From: WRMR01 sp031548645
GTDB taxonomy: Bacteria > Planctomycetota > Planctomycetia > Pirellulales > Thermoguttaceae
Length of the DNA: 13,151 nt
Reading direction: 5' to 3'
Assembly: GCA_031548645.1 (NCBI GenBank)
Contig: JAVBQX010000116.1
Coordinates: 1 to 13,151 of the forward strand
Positions within the stretch are counted from its first letter, which is position 1. Every line of letters begins with the position of its first letter. Under the pieces are notes generated by a model, which was not told the origin of the DNA, ran no database searches, and saw only the letters and a program-made list of their open reading frames with translations. The translations under genes and the position numbers were made by a program. Below, one piece after another: positions 1 through 6,427 of this stretch.

Positions 1-1
1 C

Positions 2-205
2 CGCAACGACCTGCTCGACGAAATGATGCACCAGATGGCCTGTAAGGCCGCCGTCAAGGCCGGCGACCGGTTGCGCCCCGAGGCGATGACCGAACTGCTG
101 CACCTGGCCCACGAGGAAATCAACGCGCACCATTGCCCGCATGGCCGTCCCTCGACGCTCGTTTTTTCCTGCGCCGAACTCGACCGCATGTTCAAACGCA
201 CGTGA
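2..205 (+). CDS. mutL: DNA mismatch repair protein MutL, C-terminal end (partial)
   Basis: This open frame enters from the left edge, so only the last 67 residues are visible. It resembles the end of the MutL C-terminal dimerisation domain. ACKAAVKAGDRL lies about residues 14-25 of the fragment, followed by CPHGRP and then a tail ending in ELDRMFKR. In MutL proteins with endonuclease activity, the ACR/ACK and C-P-H-G-R-P motifs help form the metal site that nicks the strand to be repaired; E. coli-type MutL lacks this. The family works with MutS to remove replication errors. The stop codon TGA is at 203-205 and is followed by a structured repeat rather than a co-transcribed gene. The N-terminal GHKL ATPase is outside the window. 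Family call is confident; nuclease competence is inferred from these short motifs. Confidence 0.85.
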   Translation, partial: RNDLLDEMMHQMACKAAVKAGDRLRPEAMTELLHLAHEEINAHHCPHGRPSTLVFSCAELDRMFKRT

Positions 206-221
206 CAGTAAGGACTCGTAA

Positions 222-367
222 CAAGGTAGGGCGGTCTCGCCGAGACCGCCGCCGGAATCGCGAGTGAAATCGATTTTATGGAATCGTTGGTTTTTTGGTG
301 AAATGTGACGTTCGGATCGAATGGTTTCACGCCCCATTGCGGCGGTCACGGCGTGACCGCCCTACCT
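222..367. repeat. Two-arm palindromic repeat unit, copy 1 (family A)
   Basis: Each end of this 146-bp unit is a hairpin. The left arm is GGCGGTCTC, GCC, GAGACCGCC at 230-250. The right arm is GGCGGTCAC, GGC, GTGACCGCC at 341-361. The outer ends also pair with each other: AGGTAGGGCGGTC at 224-236 is a perfect 13-bp inverted match to 355-367. Both 29-bp arms recur without mismatch at 10950-10978 and 11003-11031, but the middle (88 bp here) is unrelated there. The layout resembles REP/BIME elements or a very small MITE. It sits just downstream of mutL; neither arm is followed at once by a T-run, so it is not a clear terminator. Confidence 0.85.
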
Positions 368-391
368 GATGGGTTGCGCTGTAGTGCTAAG

Positions 392-512
392 GTAGCCGAC
401 CGATCTCCGAGCAGTCGGGTCGGCGACTGCCGACGGGGTTTTTCGTTCGATGCTTCCATTGCCAAAACTTGGTCGTCGCGTACGACGACGTAGCCGCTCG
501 GAGATCGGCTAC
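392..512. repeat. Nested-hairpin intergenic element (family D)
   Basis: The ends of this 121-bp stretch are inverted: 392-412 (starting GTAGCCGA, ending TCTCCGAGC) matches the complement of 496-512 except for a 4-bp insertion. Inside are three smaller hairpins: CAGTCG/CGACTG at 412-429, GTCGTCG/CGACGAC around a CGTA loop at 472-489, and GTAGCCG/CGGCTAC at 490-512. No convincing coding frame fits it. With the family A unit it fills most of the 206-589 gap; the rest of that gap shows nothing recognisable apart from the weak promoter noted for the next gene. Only one copy is visible, so calling it a repeat family rests on its structure. Confidence 0.6.
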
Positions 513-550
513 CCACCCTTTATGCGAAATTTTCCGATCTTTCGGCCCCT

Positions 551-581
551 TTGTGGCGAAAAAACAAATTCGTGATAAAAT
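551..581 (+). promoter_or_regulatory. Possible promoter directly before the half-UvrA gene
   Basis: TTGTGG (551-556) and GATAAA (574-579) are 17 bp apart, and an overlapping TAAAAT lies at 576-581. The proposed ATG is at 590, so transcription would start on or next to the start codon, giving a leaderless message. This fits the lack of any Shine-Dalgarno sequence there. The boxes are weak matches, so this is tentative. Confidence 0.25.
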
Positions 582-589
582 CAAACTCC

Positions 590-2938
590 ATGTCGAAAAA
601 AGCCGTCAAAAAGATCGTCAGGAAAGTCAAAAAGGCCAAAACGGCGAACGTCGGCGCGAAGGTCGCCGCCGCGAAAAAAGACGTCGCAAAGGCGGCGGTG
701 AAAAAATCAGGCGTTAAAAAGCCATCGGAGAAAAAAACGGTCGAAAAAAAGAAAGTCGCCCGCAAAAAATCGACGGCCCGAACGACGGGTTCGCCGACGC
801 TGTTCGACGGTAACCGTTCGCTGAACCCTGATTTTCCGCAACCGAATCCGCTGCCCGACCACGAAGGCGGCTGGCTTTGCGTGCGCGGGGCGCGGCAGCA
901 CAACCTCAAGTCGATCGACGTCGCGATTCCGCTGGGGACCTTCACCGTGGTGACCGGCGTGAGCGGTTCGGGCAAAAGCTCCTTCGTCGAGGACGTGCTC
1001 TACAACACCCTGGCCCACCAGTTGCACCGCGCATCGCTTACGCCCGGGGCGCACGAACGCATTGAAGGTGTCGAGCTGATCAACAAGGTCATCCGGGTCG
1101 ACCAGCAGCCGCTCGGCCAGACGCCGACGTCGAACCCGGCGACCTACACCGGCGTGTTCGAACTGATGCGCAACCTGTTCGCGCAGATGCCGGACGCCAA
1201 ACTGCGGGGCTACACCGCGCGGCGATTCAGCTTCAACGTGCCCGGCGGCCGTTGCGAAAAATGCGAAGGGAACGGCCAGCTCAAAATCGAAATGCACTTC
1301 CTGCCCGATGTCTGGATCACCTGCGACGCGTGCAACGGCAAGCGTTACGACCGGCAGACGCTTGAAGTCAAATTCCGCGACCATTCCATCGCCGACATCC
1401 TTGAAATGTCCTGCGGGCAGGCCCTCGAACTGTTCCGGAACATCCCGAAAATACGCCGCATTTTGCAGACGATTTGCGACGTCGGGCTCGACTATCTTTC
1501 GCTCGGCCAGGCGGCCCCGACGCTGTCCGGCGGTGAGGCCCAGCGGGTCAAACTGGCCGCCGAACTCGCGCGCCCGGACACGGGTCGCACGCTGTACCTG
1601 CTCGACGAACCGACGACGGGGCTGCATTTCGACGACCTGCAAAACCTGCTCGGCGTCGTGCAGCGGCTGGTCGACGTCGGCAATACGGTCGTCATGATCG
1701 AACACAATCTCGACATGATCAAGTCGGCGGACTGGGTGATCGACCTCGGCCCCGAGGCGGGTTTCGAAGGTGGATACGTCGTGTACGCGGGCACGCCCGA
1801 GGCGCTGGTCGATTACGGGAAACGCCGCGCGGCGCTTTCGGAAAAGGACCGGGCCGACGTCATGCGGAGTTACACCGCCGATGAACTCAAGCCCGTGCTC
1901 GAAGCGGGGCCGTTCGTCAAACGCGTGCCGTATCGCCCGGAACAGGCCTTGGCCGAAACCTTCGCAGACGGCGACGCGGCGGAGATCGTGCCGGAGGATG
2001 AGGATTCGCAAATGCCCTGGGAAACCAACGGCCGCAAGTGGCACACGCAGACGATGATTTCGCGCAACGGCAAGCCGTGCCGCTGGGACGGACGCATTTT
2101 GGCCGAGATCGTCGACCGGATCGAAGAGATGGGGCTGTTCGCCGAGACCGATTGGAACAACCGCACGACGGTCGAAATCCGGGCGCAGCAAAAATCGCTC
2201 GGCTGGTTCCTGCACGCGATCACCTCCGAGGAATGGCTGTTGAAACTGAAATTCCGCACGGCGAAAAACACGTTCCGGCGCGAGACGCTCGTGCAGCAAC
2301 TGGCACTGGCCCCGTTGAACGACATGGAGGACATCCCGCTGTACGGCACCGAACCGCGCACGCGAGTCAACAACGCGACGCACGGCCCGTACCAGGAAAT
2401 CGAGTTGCGCGTGCATTCCTACGAGGAAATCGACCGGCCGGAGTTCTGGAATTTTCTCGAAACGGCGGTCAAGGGTTTCGCCAAATTCCTCACGAAGATG
2501 AAATCGTCGCCGGAAGATATCGCCCCGTGGCGCGTGCTGAAGGAAAAATGGCATTTCCTGCCGAAGGGTTACGTCGGCGGAACGACGCCCGTCTGGTCGT
2601 ATGCCTTGCTGGAGGAGGTGTTCGCGATGGTCAAAATCGCGGCGCCCGAGGCGGTGCCGAACTGGTCGAACAAGGTGCTTGTGCCGTTTGCGCTGCCCGG
2701 TTGCAAAAAGAGCTGGGCCGTCGTCGGCACGAAACGCGTCGACGGCGTTTATCTCGAACTGTACGTCAAAAAGAACAGCATCACGCTCGGCTCCATCTCC
2801 GACATCGGCTACGAGCGTTACGTAGACGGCAGCCGCGACGGTTACGACGTGGTGACCTTCGTGTTCACGAAAAAAACCGAACTGAAAAAGACGGAACTGG
2901 CCAAAGTGCTGCAACGGTCGGTCGAAAACGCGTATTGA
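590..2938 (+). CDS. UvrA-like half ATPase with lysine-rich N-tail and unknown C-terminal region
   Basis: From the ATG at 590 the protein has 782 residues. Residues 1-65 form a lysine/alanine tail like histone H1. Residues 95-405 are the second ATP-binding half of UvrA: Walker A GVSGSGKS (123-130), zinc finger C222-x2-C225-x19-C245-x2-C248, signature LSGGEAQRVKLA (312-323), Walker B LYLLDEP (335-341) and the EHN switch (371-373). UvrA normally carries two such halves, and the UvrB-binding and DNA-insertion domains lie in the first. That half is absent here: upstream DNA is repeats, not a broken frame. Residues about 470-782 form a large region I do not recognise. The frame is also open from TTG at 551, but the tail begins cleanly at 590. 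Dimerisation to make a full ATPase and non-specific DNA binding through the tail are inference; canonical UvrABC damage repair is unlikely. Confidence 0.8.
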   Translation: MSKKAVKKIVRKVKKAKTANVGAKVAAAKKDVAKAAVKKSGVKKPSEKKTVEKKKVARKKSTARTTGSPTLFDGNRSLNPDFPQPNPLPDHEGGWLCVRGARQHNLKSIDVAIPLGTFTVVTGVSGSGKSSFVEDVLYNTLAHQLHRASLTPGAHERIEGVELINKVIRVDQQPLGQTPTSNPATYTGVFELMRNLFAQMPDAKLRGYTARRFSFNVPGGRCEKCEGNGQLKIEMHFLPDVWITCDACNGKRYDRQTLEVKFRDHSIADILEMSCGQALELFRNIPKIRRILQTICDVGLDYLSLGQAAPTLSGGEAQRVKLAAELARPDTGRTLYLLDEPTTGLHFDDLQNLLGVVQRLVDVGNTVVMIEHNLDMIKSADWVIDLGPEAGFEGGYVVYAGTPEALVDYGKRRAALSEKDRADVMRSYTADELKPVLEAGPFVKRVPYRPEQALAETFADGDAAEIVPEDEDSQMPWETNGRKWHTQTMISRNGKPCRWDGRILAEIVDRIEEMGLFAETDWNNRTTVEIRAQQKSLGWFLHAITSEEWLLKLKFRTAKNTFRRETLVQQLALAPLNDMEDIPLYGTEPRTRVNNATHGPYQEIELRVHSYEEIDRPEFWNFLETAVKGFAKFLTKMKSSPEDIAPWRVLKEKWHFLPKGYVGGTTPVWSYALLEEVFAMVKIAAPEAVPNWSNKVLVPFALPGCKKSWAVVGTKRVDGVYLELYVKKNSITLGSISDIGYERYVDGSRDGYDVVTFVFTKKTELKKTELAKVLQRSVENAY

Positions 2939-2953
2939 GAAAATATGCAACCA

Positions 2954-2979
2954 GAGCCCGAAGCGTAAGCGAGGGACAA
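2954..2979 (+). repeat. 26-bp ARSVSEGQ-type repeat, copy 1 (family B)
   Basis: The 26-bp sequence begins GAGCCCGAAGCG and ends GCGAGGGACAA. It recurs exactly at 11038-11063 and 11554-11579, always intergenic and in the same orientation. It often inflates spurious reading frames because it translates as ARSVSEGQ. I recall this repeat as widespread in Pirellula-like planctomycetes. Confidence 0.85.
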
Positions 2980-3006
2980 AATCAGAGCCGCGACCAATCC
3001 ACTTTC

Positions 3007-3031
3007 GCGCCGAACAAGTTCGGCGGCTAAG
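3007..3031 (-). repeat. Palindromic repeat, copy 1, inverted (family C)
   Basis: The core CGCCGAAC-AA-GTTCGGCG (3008-3025) is an 8-bp perfect inverted repeat. The 25-bp sequence is the reverse complement of 11615-11639. It lies between the convergent half-UvrA and hydrolase genes. It could act as a weak terminator in either direction, but the nearest T-run (about 3044-3050) is too far from the stem for a classic one. Confidence 0.75.
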
Positions 3032-3057
3032 ATGCCCGGAATTGTTTTTTGTCTGCC

Positions 3058-3906
3058 CTACCTTGTCGCCGACACGCGTTCCATGACCCAGCGGTTGACG
3101 TCTTCGAGCATGTGCGTTGAAAGTTCCTGGCGGCAGGGATATTGCCGGACCGTGACGGACATTCCCGCGGTGTGGAACAGCGTCATCTGGCGGGCCGCTT
3201 CGCTCGGCGGGAACACCGGACTTTCGCGACCGACGCACATCAGGCAGGGCAGATTCCGAACGGCGTCGAGTCGGCCCAGCGGCATATTCCCCTGCGGGAA
3301 GGCACCGCACAGCGAGACCACGCCGGCGAAATATTGCGGAAATTGCGTCGCGAGCCGAAAGGCCATCGTTCCGCCGTCGTCGAACCCGGCGAGGAACACG
3401 CGGCGTTTTGAGACGTTGCATTTATCCGAGGCGATCCGCAGGCAGTCGAACACCCGTTTTTGCGCCAGGTTGATGCCGGATTCCGTGCCGGGCCAGCCGT
3501 AACACGGGGCTTCGTTTTTCTCCTTCGGGGCGTTGAGCGACATGCGTTTGGCCGCCACGGACAACATCGGCGCGGCGTTGCACTCCGGCCCGCGCGGGGC
3601 GACGGCGACGTAATTCCTCATGCTCACGATCGGCATGATTTTCATCAATTGTCGCTCGGCGGCGCTGCTTTTTCCGTGCAGCCAGATGATCAGCGGGTAG
3701 GCGTAACCCGGCTCGTAGTGCATCGGGGAAAAAAGGGTGTGCGGCGTTTCGTGCGTCGTGTCGTGCGTCGCCAGCGAAAGCTCGAACTCGTGAACCTTTC
3801 TCTCAAAATCCAGCGACCGCGTCAGTGCGTCGGAAAGTTCGAACCTGCTCCGCGGGTCGGACGTTGTGGAAACGGAAAGACGATGGGTTTCGTTGGATAC
3901 GGACAT
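3058..3906 (-). CDS. Alpha/beta-hydrolase (esterase-like) with aspartate at the nucleophile position
   Basis: This is a 282-residue protein read from the ATG at 3906. After a variable N-terminus of about 65 residues comes an alpha/beta-hydrolase core: PLIIWLHGK (71-79, oxyanion-hole HG), YVAVAPRGPE (99-108), the nucleophile elbow VFLAGFDDGG (170-179) and AGVVSLCGAFP (194-204). The form resembles phospholipase/carboxylesterase or PHB-depolymerase-like enzymes, in which the elbow is G-x-S-x-G. Here the nucleophile position is Asp176, so ordinary serine esterase chemistry should not work. The usual acid loop reads GRES (226-229), with Glu228 a possible acid, and His265 could be the catalytic histidine. 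No signal peptide or Shine-Dalgarno is seen at the chosen start; the frame stays open back to 4038, but that stretch is AT-rich and looks like promoter DNA. It may be an enzyme using Asp or a non-catalytic binding protein. Fold call is good; activity is unknown. Confidence 0.75.
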   Translation of the reverse strand: MSVSNETHRLSVSTTSDPRSRFELSDALTRSLDFERKVHEFELSLATHDTTHETPHTLFSPMHYEPGYAYPLIIWLHGKSSAAERQLMKIMPIVSMRNYVAVAPRGPECNAAPMLSVAAKRMSLNAPKEKNEAPCYGWPGTESGINLAQKRVFDCLRIASDKCNVSKRRVFLAGFDDGGTMAFRLATQFPQYFAGVVSLCGAFPQGNMPLGRLDAVRNLPCLMCVGRESPVFPPSEAARQMTLFHTAGMSVTVRQYPCRQELSTHMLEDVNRWVMERVSATR

Positions 3907-3911
3907 GGAGT

Positions 3912-3940
3912 AAAATAGGAAGAAAGTGTGACTTTTTGAA
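3912..3940 (-). promoter_or_regulatory. Possible promoter of the hydrolase gene
   Basis: On the minus strand TTCAAA (3940-3935) and TATTTT (3917-3912) are separated by 17 bp. The start codon follows after only five bases, so a transcript from here would be nearly leaderless, consistent with no ribosome binding site before the ATG at 3906. Confidence 0.3.
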
Positions 3941-4103
3941 ACCACCACAATAATACCCGAGTCATCGTAACGGCGGGTGTTGCGGACGAAATGTCGAGAG
4001 ATTTTGTCAAACACGCATTTTTCCGCGTCCCCCCACATTTCATTGTGACATACGAACTATACTCGAATCTTGTTCAAACTGTCAACACCATTTTTTATCT
4101 CAC

Positions 4104-4109
4104 TATAAA
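4104..4109 (+). promoter_or_regulatory. Possible -10 box for the LigD-PE-like gene
   Basis: TATAAA lies 51 bp before the ATG at 4161 in an AT-rich divergent spacer (3907-4160). No good -35 box stands at the right distance, so this is only a candidate. Nothing else is recognised in the spacer beyond the hydrolase promoter on the other strand. Confidence 0.2.
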
Positions 4110-4160
4110 CCATTCCGCTTGTTCGGTAATATCGATGTATTTTTCCCACTGTGGCGGGTT

Positions 4161-4694
4161 ATGCGATACGTTCTGTTAAAACATGTAAATGAACTTGAGT
4201 TTCACGTCGATTTTTTGCTCGATTGCGGAGGCGATCGCCTTCTGTCATGGCAAATATCCGACAAGAACTCTATTGAAACGCTTCTCCAGGTCGGAAATAT
4301 TTTCGATTTTACCAGGCCGTCAAGCGGCATAATCAATAAAGTCCCTCTTGTTTGCCGTCGCAATTTCGACCATCGTCTTATTTACCTTGATTTTTCCGGT
4401 GATTTGGGCGATCATCGCGGTTGCGTCACTCGGATCGAATGTGGAATTTGGGAAATAACGGAACCGGTTTCGGGACGGCTTGTCATCAAAACGACCGGCA
4501 TGTTGTTGCCAGACAACATTCCGACGGCCAAACAGTGGCAACTTGAACCGCCCGGCGGACTGGCGATTAACGAACGTGAATTGTCCCCGGACAGGCTTAT
4601 GGAGATGCTTCCCCCGCCTGGTGAAAAGGTTTGGAGATTTTGGATGTTGCCGTTATTTTCTGGAAAAACATTGGGGTACGGAAACGGTTTTTGA
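4161..4694 (+). CDS. Small stand-alone protein resembling the LigD 3'-phosphoesterase domain
   Basis: This is a 177-residue protein from the ATG at 4161; the frame extends to a TTG at 4119, but the conserved region begins at MRYVLLKH. The first hundred residues follow the layout of the 3'-phosphoesterase (PE) domain of bacterial LigD: KH with His8, FHVDF with His15 and Asp17, LLSW (27-30), and DHRLIYLDFSG (70-80) with His71. In LigD these histidines and the aspartate bind the metal that removes 3'-phosphates and ribonucleotides from DNA ends. The usual arginine two residues after the aspartate is leucine here (Leu19). Residues 100-177 are not recognised. No ligase or polymerase domain and no ku gene is in view. 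Base composition is richer in AT than most neighbours. The PE match is by motif spacing only, so a different metal-dependent role is possible. The start has no convincing Shine-Dalgarno. Confidence 0.6.
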   Translation: MRYVLLKHVNELEFHVDFLLDCGGDRLLSWQISDKNSIETLLQVGNIFDFTRPSSGIINKVPLVCRRNFDHRLIYLDFSGDLGDHRGCVTRIECGIWEITEPVSGRLVIKTTGMLLPDNIPTAKQWQLEPPGGLAINERELSPDRLMEMLPPPGEKVWRFWMLPLFSGKTLGYGNGF

Positions 4695-4732
4695 TTATTT
4701 AGTATCACAATTCATAAAAAAACAAAATTCTC

Positions 4733-4763
4733 TTGTCGCAAAGCGATACCTTTTGGCTATAAT
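4733..4763 (+). promoter_or_regulatory. Promoter upstream of the Ser/Thr kinase gene
   Basis: A perfect TATAAT (4758-4763) lies about 100 bp before the kinase start. TTGTCG (4733-4738) is a possible -35, though the 19-bp spacer is long; TCGCAA at 4736-4741 gives 16 bp. The predicted leader of about 95 nt ends with a good ribosome binding site. The 170-bp gap 4695-4864 holds nothing else recognisable. Confidence 0.45.
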
Positions 4764-4864
4764 CACTATTAATAACAGTAGGTGAAATTTCGCGCTTTTT
4801 GCCCAAATGACAGGCAATGTTTTTAGCCAACCCGCCCCGTTTATTTATTTTTCAGGAAGAATAG

Positions 4865-6397
4865 ATGTCATCTCCGTACGATTTTCTACAAAACTCGCCG
4901 AAGGAATCGCGAGACATGACGAACACTGAGTTCGGCGATTATCACATCATTCGCCGAATCGGAAGTGGCGCCATGGCCGATGTTTATCTCGCTGAACAGC
5001 GTTCGCTGGGACGCCGCGTGGCCCTCAAAATCCTGAAACCGGAACTGACCTCGGACGAAACCTACGTCAAACGCTTTCTGCGCGAGGCGAAAGCGGCGGC
5101 CCGACTTGTGCATCCGAATATCGTTCATATTTACGAGGTCGGCGAACGGGAGAATTTGCGGTACATCGCGCAGGAGTACGTGCAGGGTAACAACTTGGCG
5201 CAATACCTGCAGCATCACGGCGCCATGACGCCGAAGCAGGTTTTCCGTGTGATCTGGCAGGTGTCTTCGGCGCTGGAAGCGGCGTCGCAGGCCGGGATCG
5301 TACACCGGGACATCAAGCCGGAAAACATCCTGCTCGGCGACAAACTCGAAGTCAAGGTCGCCGATTTCGGCCTTGCGCGGGTCGAAGACATGAGCGACCC
5401 GGAACTGCAATTGACCAAAGTCGGGGTCACGCTCGGCACGCCGCTTTATATGAGCCCCGAACAATCGGAGGGTAAGCCGCTCGACCATCGTAGCGACATT
5501 TATTCGCTCGGCATCACCAGTTACCACATGCTGGCCGGTCACCCGCCGTTCCGGGGCGATACGGCGCTGAGCGTCGCGCTGCAACACCTCAAAAAGGAAG
5601 CGGAAATGCTCGAAACGGTCCGGCCCGACATCCCGCCGGCGCTGGCCCGGATCGTGCATCGCATGATGGCCAAATCGCCGAACGACCGTTTCCAGTCGGT
5701 GCGGCAACTCAAACTTGAAATGAAGCAGTTGCACGCGAAATTCTTCCGAGACACGGAAATTTCCGAGACGCTCGCCGATTGGGAGGCCCTTCCGCTCGAC
5801 GTCGTCGATTCGTCGCTCAACGCCCTGACCGACAAATTGCAGGCGACCATGGTCTTTGAAACGGGACTTGCGAAAAAACGCCGGCGTTTGTGGCCGGTTT
5901 TGCTCGCCGGACTTTTATTGTTTTGCGTCGGTGCGGTCATCGGCGGGCAGCAGGAACGGCCGGAAAAATTTCTCGGACTCGACGAATCGTCGCTGGAACA
6001 GATTGAGCAACAGCAAAGCGTTTATGAACAGTGGGTTCTTGCCACGCGGCTGCAAACGCCCCGCGCTTGGGAGAGTGTCATCGCCTGGGGCGACAAGCAG
6101 ATGACTCCCATGGCGAACCAGCAAATCGCCTGGTATTATTACCGCAACCGCATGCCGGAACAGGCGAAGCCGTATTTTTCGGACCTTGCCAACCTGCCGC
6201 CGACTTCGAACGCCGACTTGGTGCGATTCGGACGCGCCGGACTGGCCTGGGTCGCCAAAATGCAGGGAGATACGCTCGAATACAAGCGGCTTTTCAACGA
6301 TGTGACAACCACCGCCAATCGGCCTGATGATCGCCCGGACGATATGGCCTCAATCATCATCGACAATTTGCGCAAGGAAGAAGGAACGTCGAAATGA
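4865..6397 (+). CDS. Membrane-anchored Hanks-type serine/threonine protein kinase
   Basis: This 510-residue protein has a complete kinase domain at about 26-292: glycine loop GSGAMADV (33-40), ATP-binding Lys55, helix-C Glu74, catalytic HRDIKPEN (147-154), DFG (167-169), GTPLYMSPEQ (191-200) and the conserved Asp211. All catalytic residues are present, so it should be active. A basic stretch (KKRRR, 337-341) precedes one hydrophobic helix (about 342-361), placing the kinase in the cytoplasm and the last 150 residues outside the membrane. That outer part is helical, rich in W/Y and Q, and resembles TPR-type repeats; it may sense or bind a partner. AGGA at 4854-4857, seven bases before the ATG at 4865, supports that start over the internal Met18. 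It has its own promoter. The next gene is convergent, only 30 bp away. Substrates cannot be told from sequence. Confidence 0.9.
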   Translation: MSSPYDFLQNSPKESRDMTNTEFGDYHIIRRIGSGAMADVYLAEQRSLGRRVALKILKPELTSDETYVKRFLREAKAAARLVHPNIVHIYEVGERENLRYIAQEYVQGNNLAQYLQHHGAMTPKQVFRVIWQVSSALEAASQAGIVHRDIKPENILLGDKLEVKVADFGLARVEDMSDPELQLTKVGVTLGTPLYMSPEQSEGKPLDHRSDIYSLGITSYHMLAGHPPFRGDTALSVALQHLKKEAEMLETVRPDIPPALARIVHRMMAKSPNDRFQSVRQLKLEMKQLHAKFFRDTEISETLADWEALPLDVVDSSLNALTDKLQATMVFETGLAKKRRRLWPVLLAGLLLFCVGAVIGGQQERPEKFLGLDESSLEQIEQQQSVYEQWVLATRLQTPRAWESVIAWGDKQMTPMANQQIAWYYYRNRMPEQAKPYFSDLANLPPTSNADLVRFGRAGLAWVAKMQGDTLEYKRLFNDVTTTANRPDDRPDDMASIIIDNLRKEEGTSK

Positions 6398-6427
6398 CGG
6401 GGGATGTCAATCCATTCGCGCATCACC

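Noticed and set aside
222..512. CRISPR array
   Set aside because: The repeats are palindromic pairs, not regularly spaced direct repeats with unique spacers of equal length, and no cas gene is present.
305..717. Short + frames in the 206-589 gap
   Set aside because: They consist mostly of repeat sequence or overlap the lysine-rich start of the half-UvrA gene in another frame.
3007..3050. Bidirectional rho-independent terminator between the half-UvrA and hydrolase genes
   Set aside because: The stem is a family C repeat found elsewhere, its loop is only two bases unless the stem opens, and the T-run lies more than ten bases away.
707..3421. Very long minus-strand open frame (904 codons) opposite the half-UvrA gene
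   Set aside because: Its translation is arginine-rich with no recognisable motif and runs through intergenic repeats; it is the antisense shadow of a GC-rich gene with clear UvrA motifs.
3907..4038. N-terminal extension of the hydrolase to the upstream start at 4038
   Set aside because: The added 44 residues come from AT-rich DNA with promoter-like boxes, lack conserved features and overlap the divergent promoter region.
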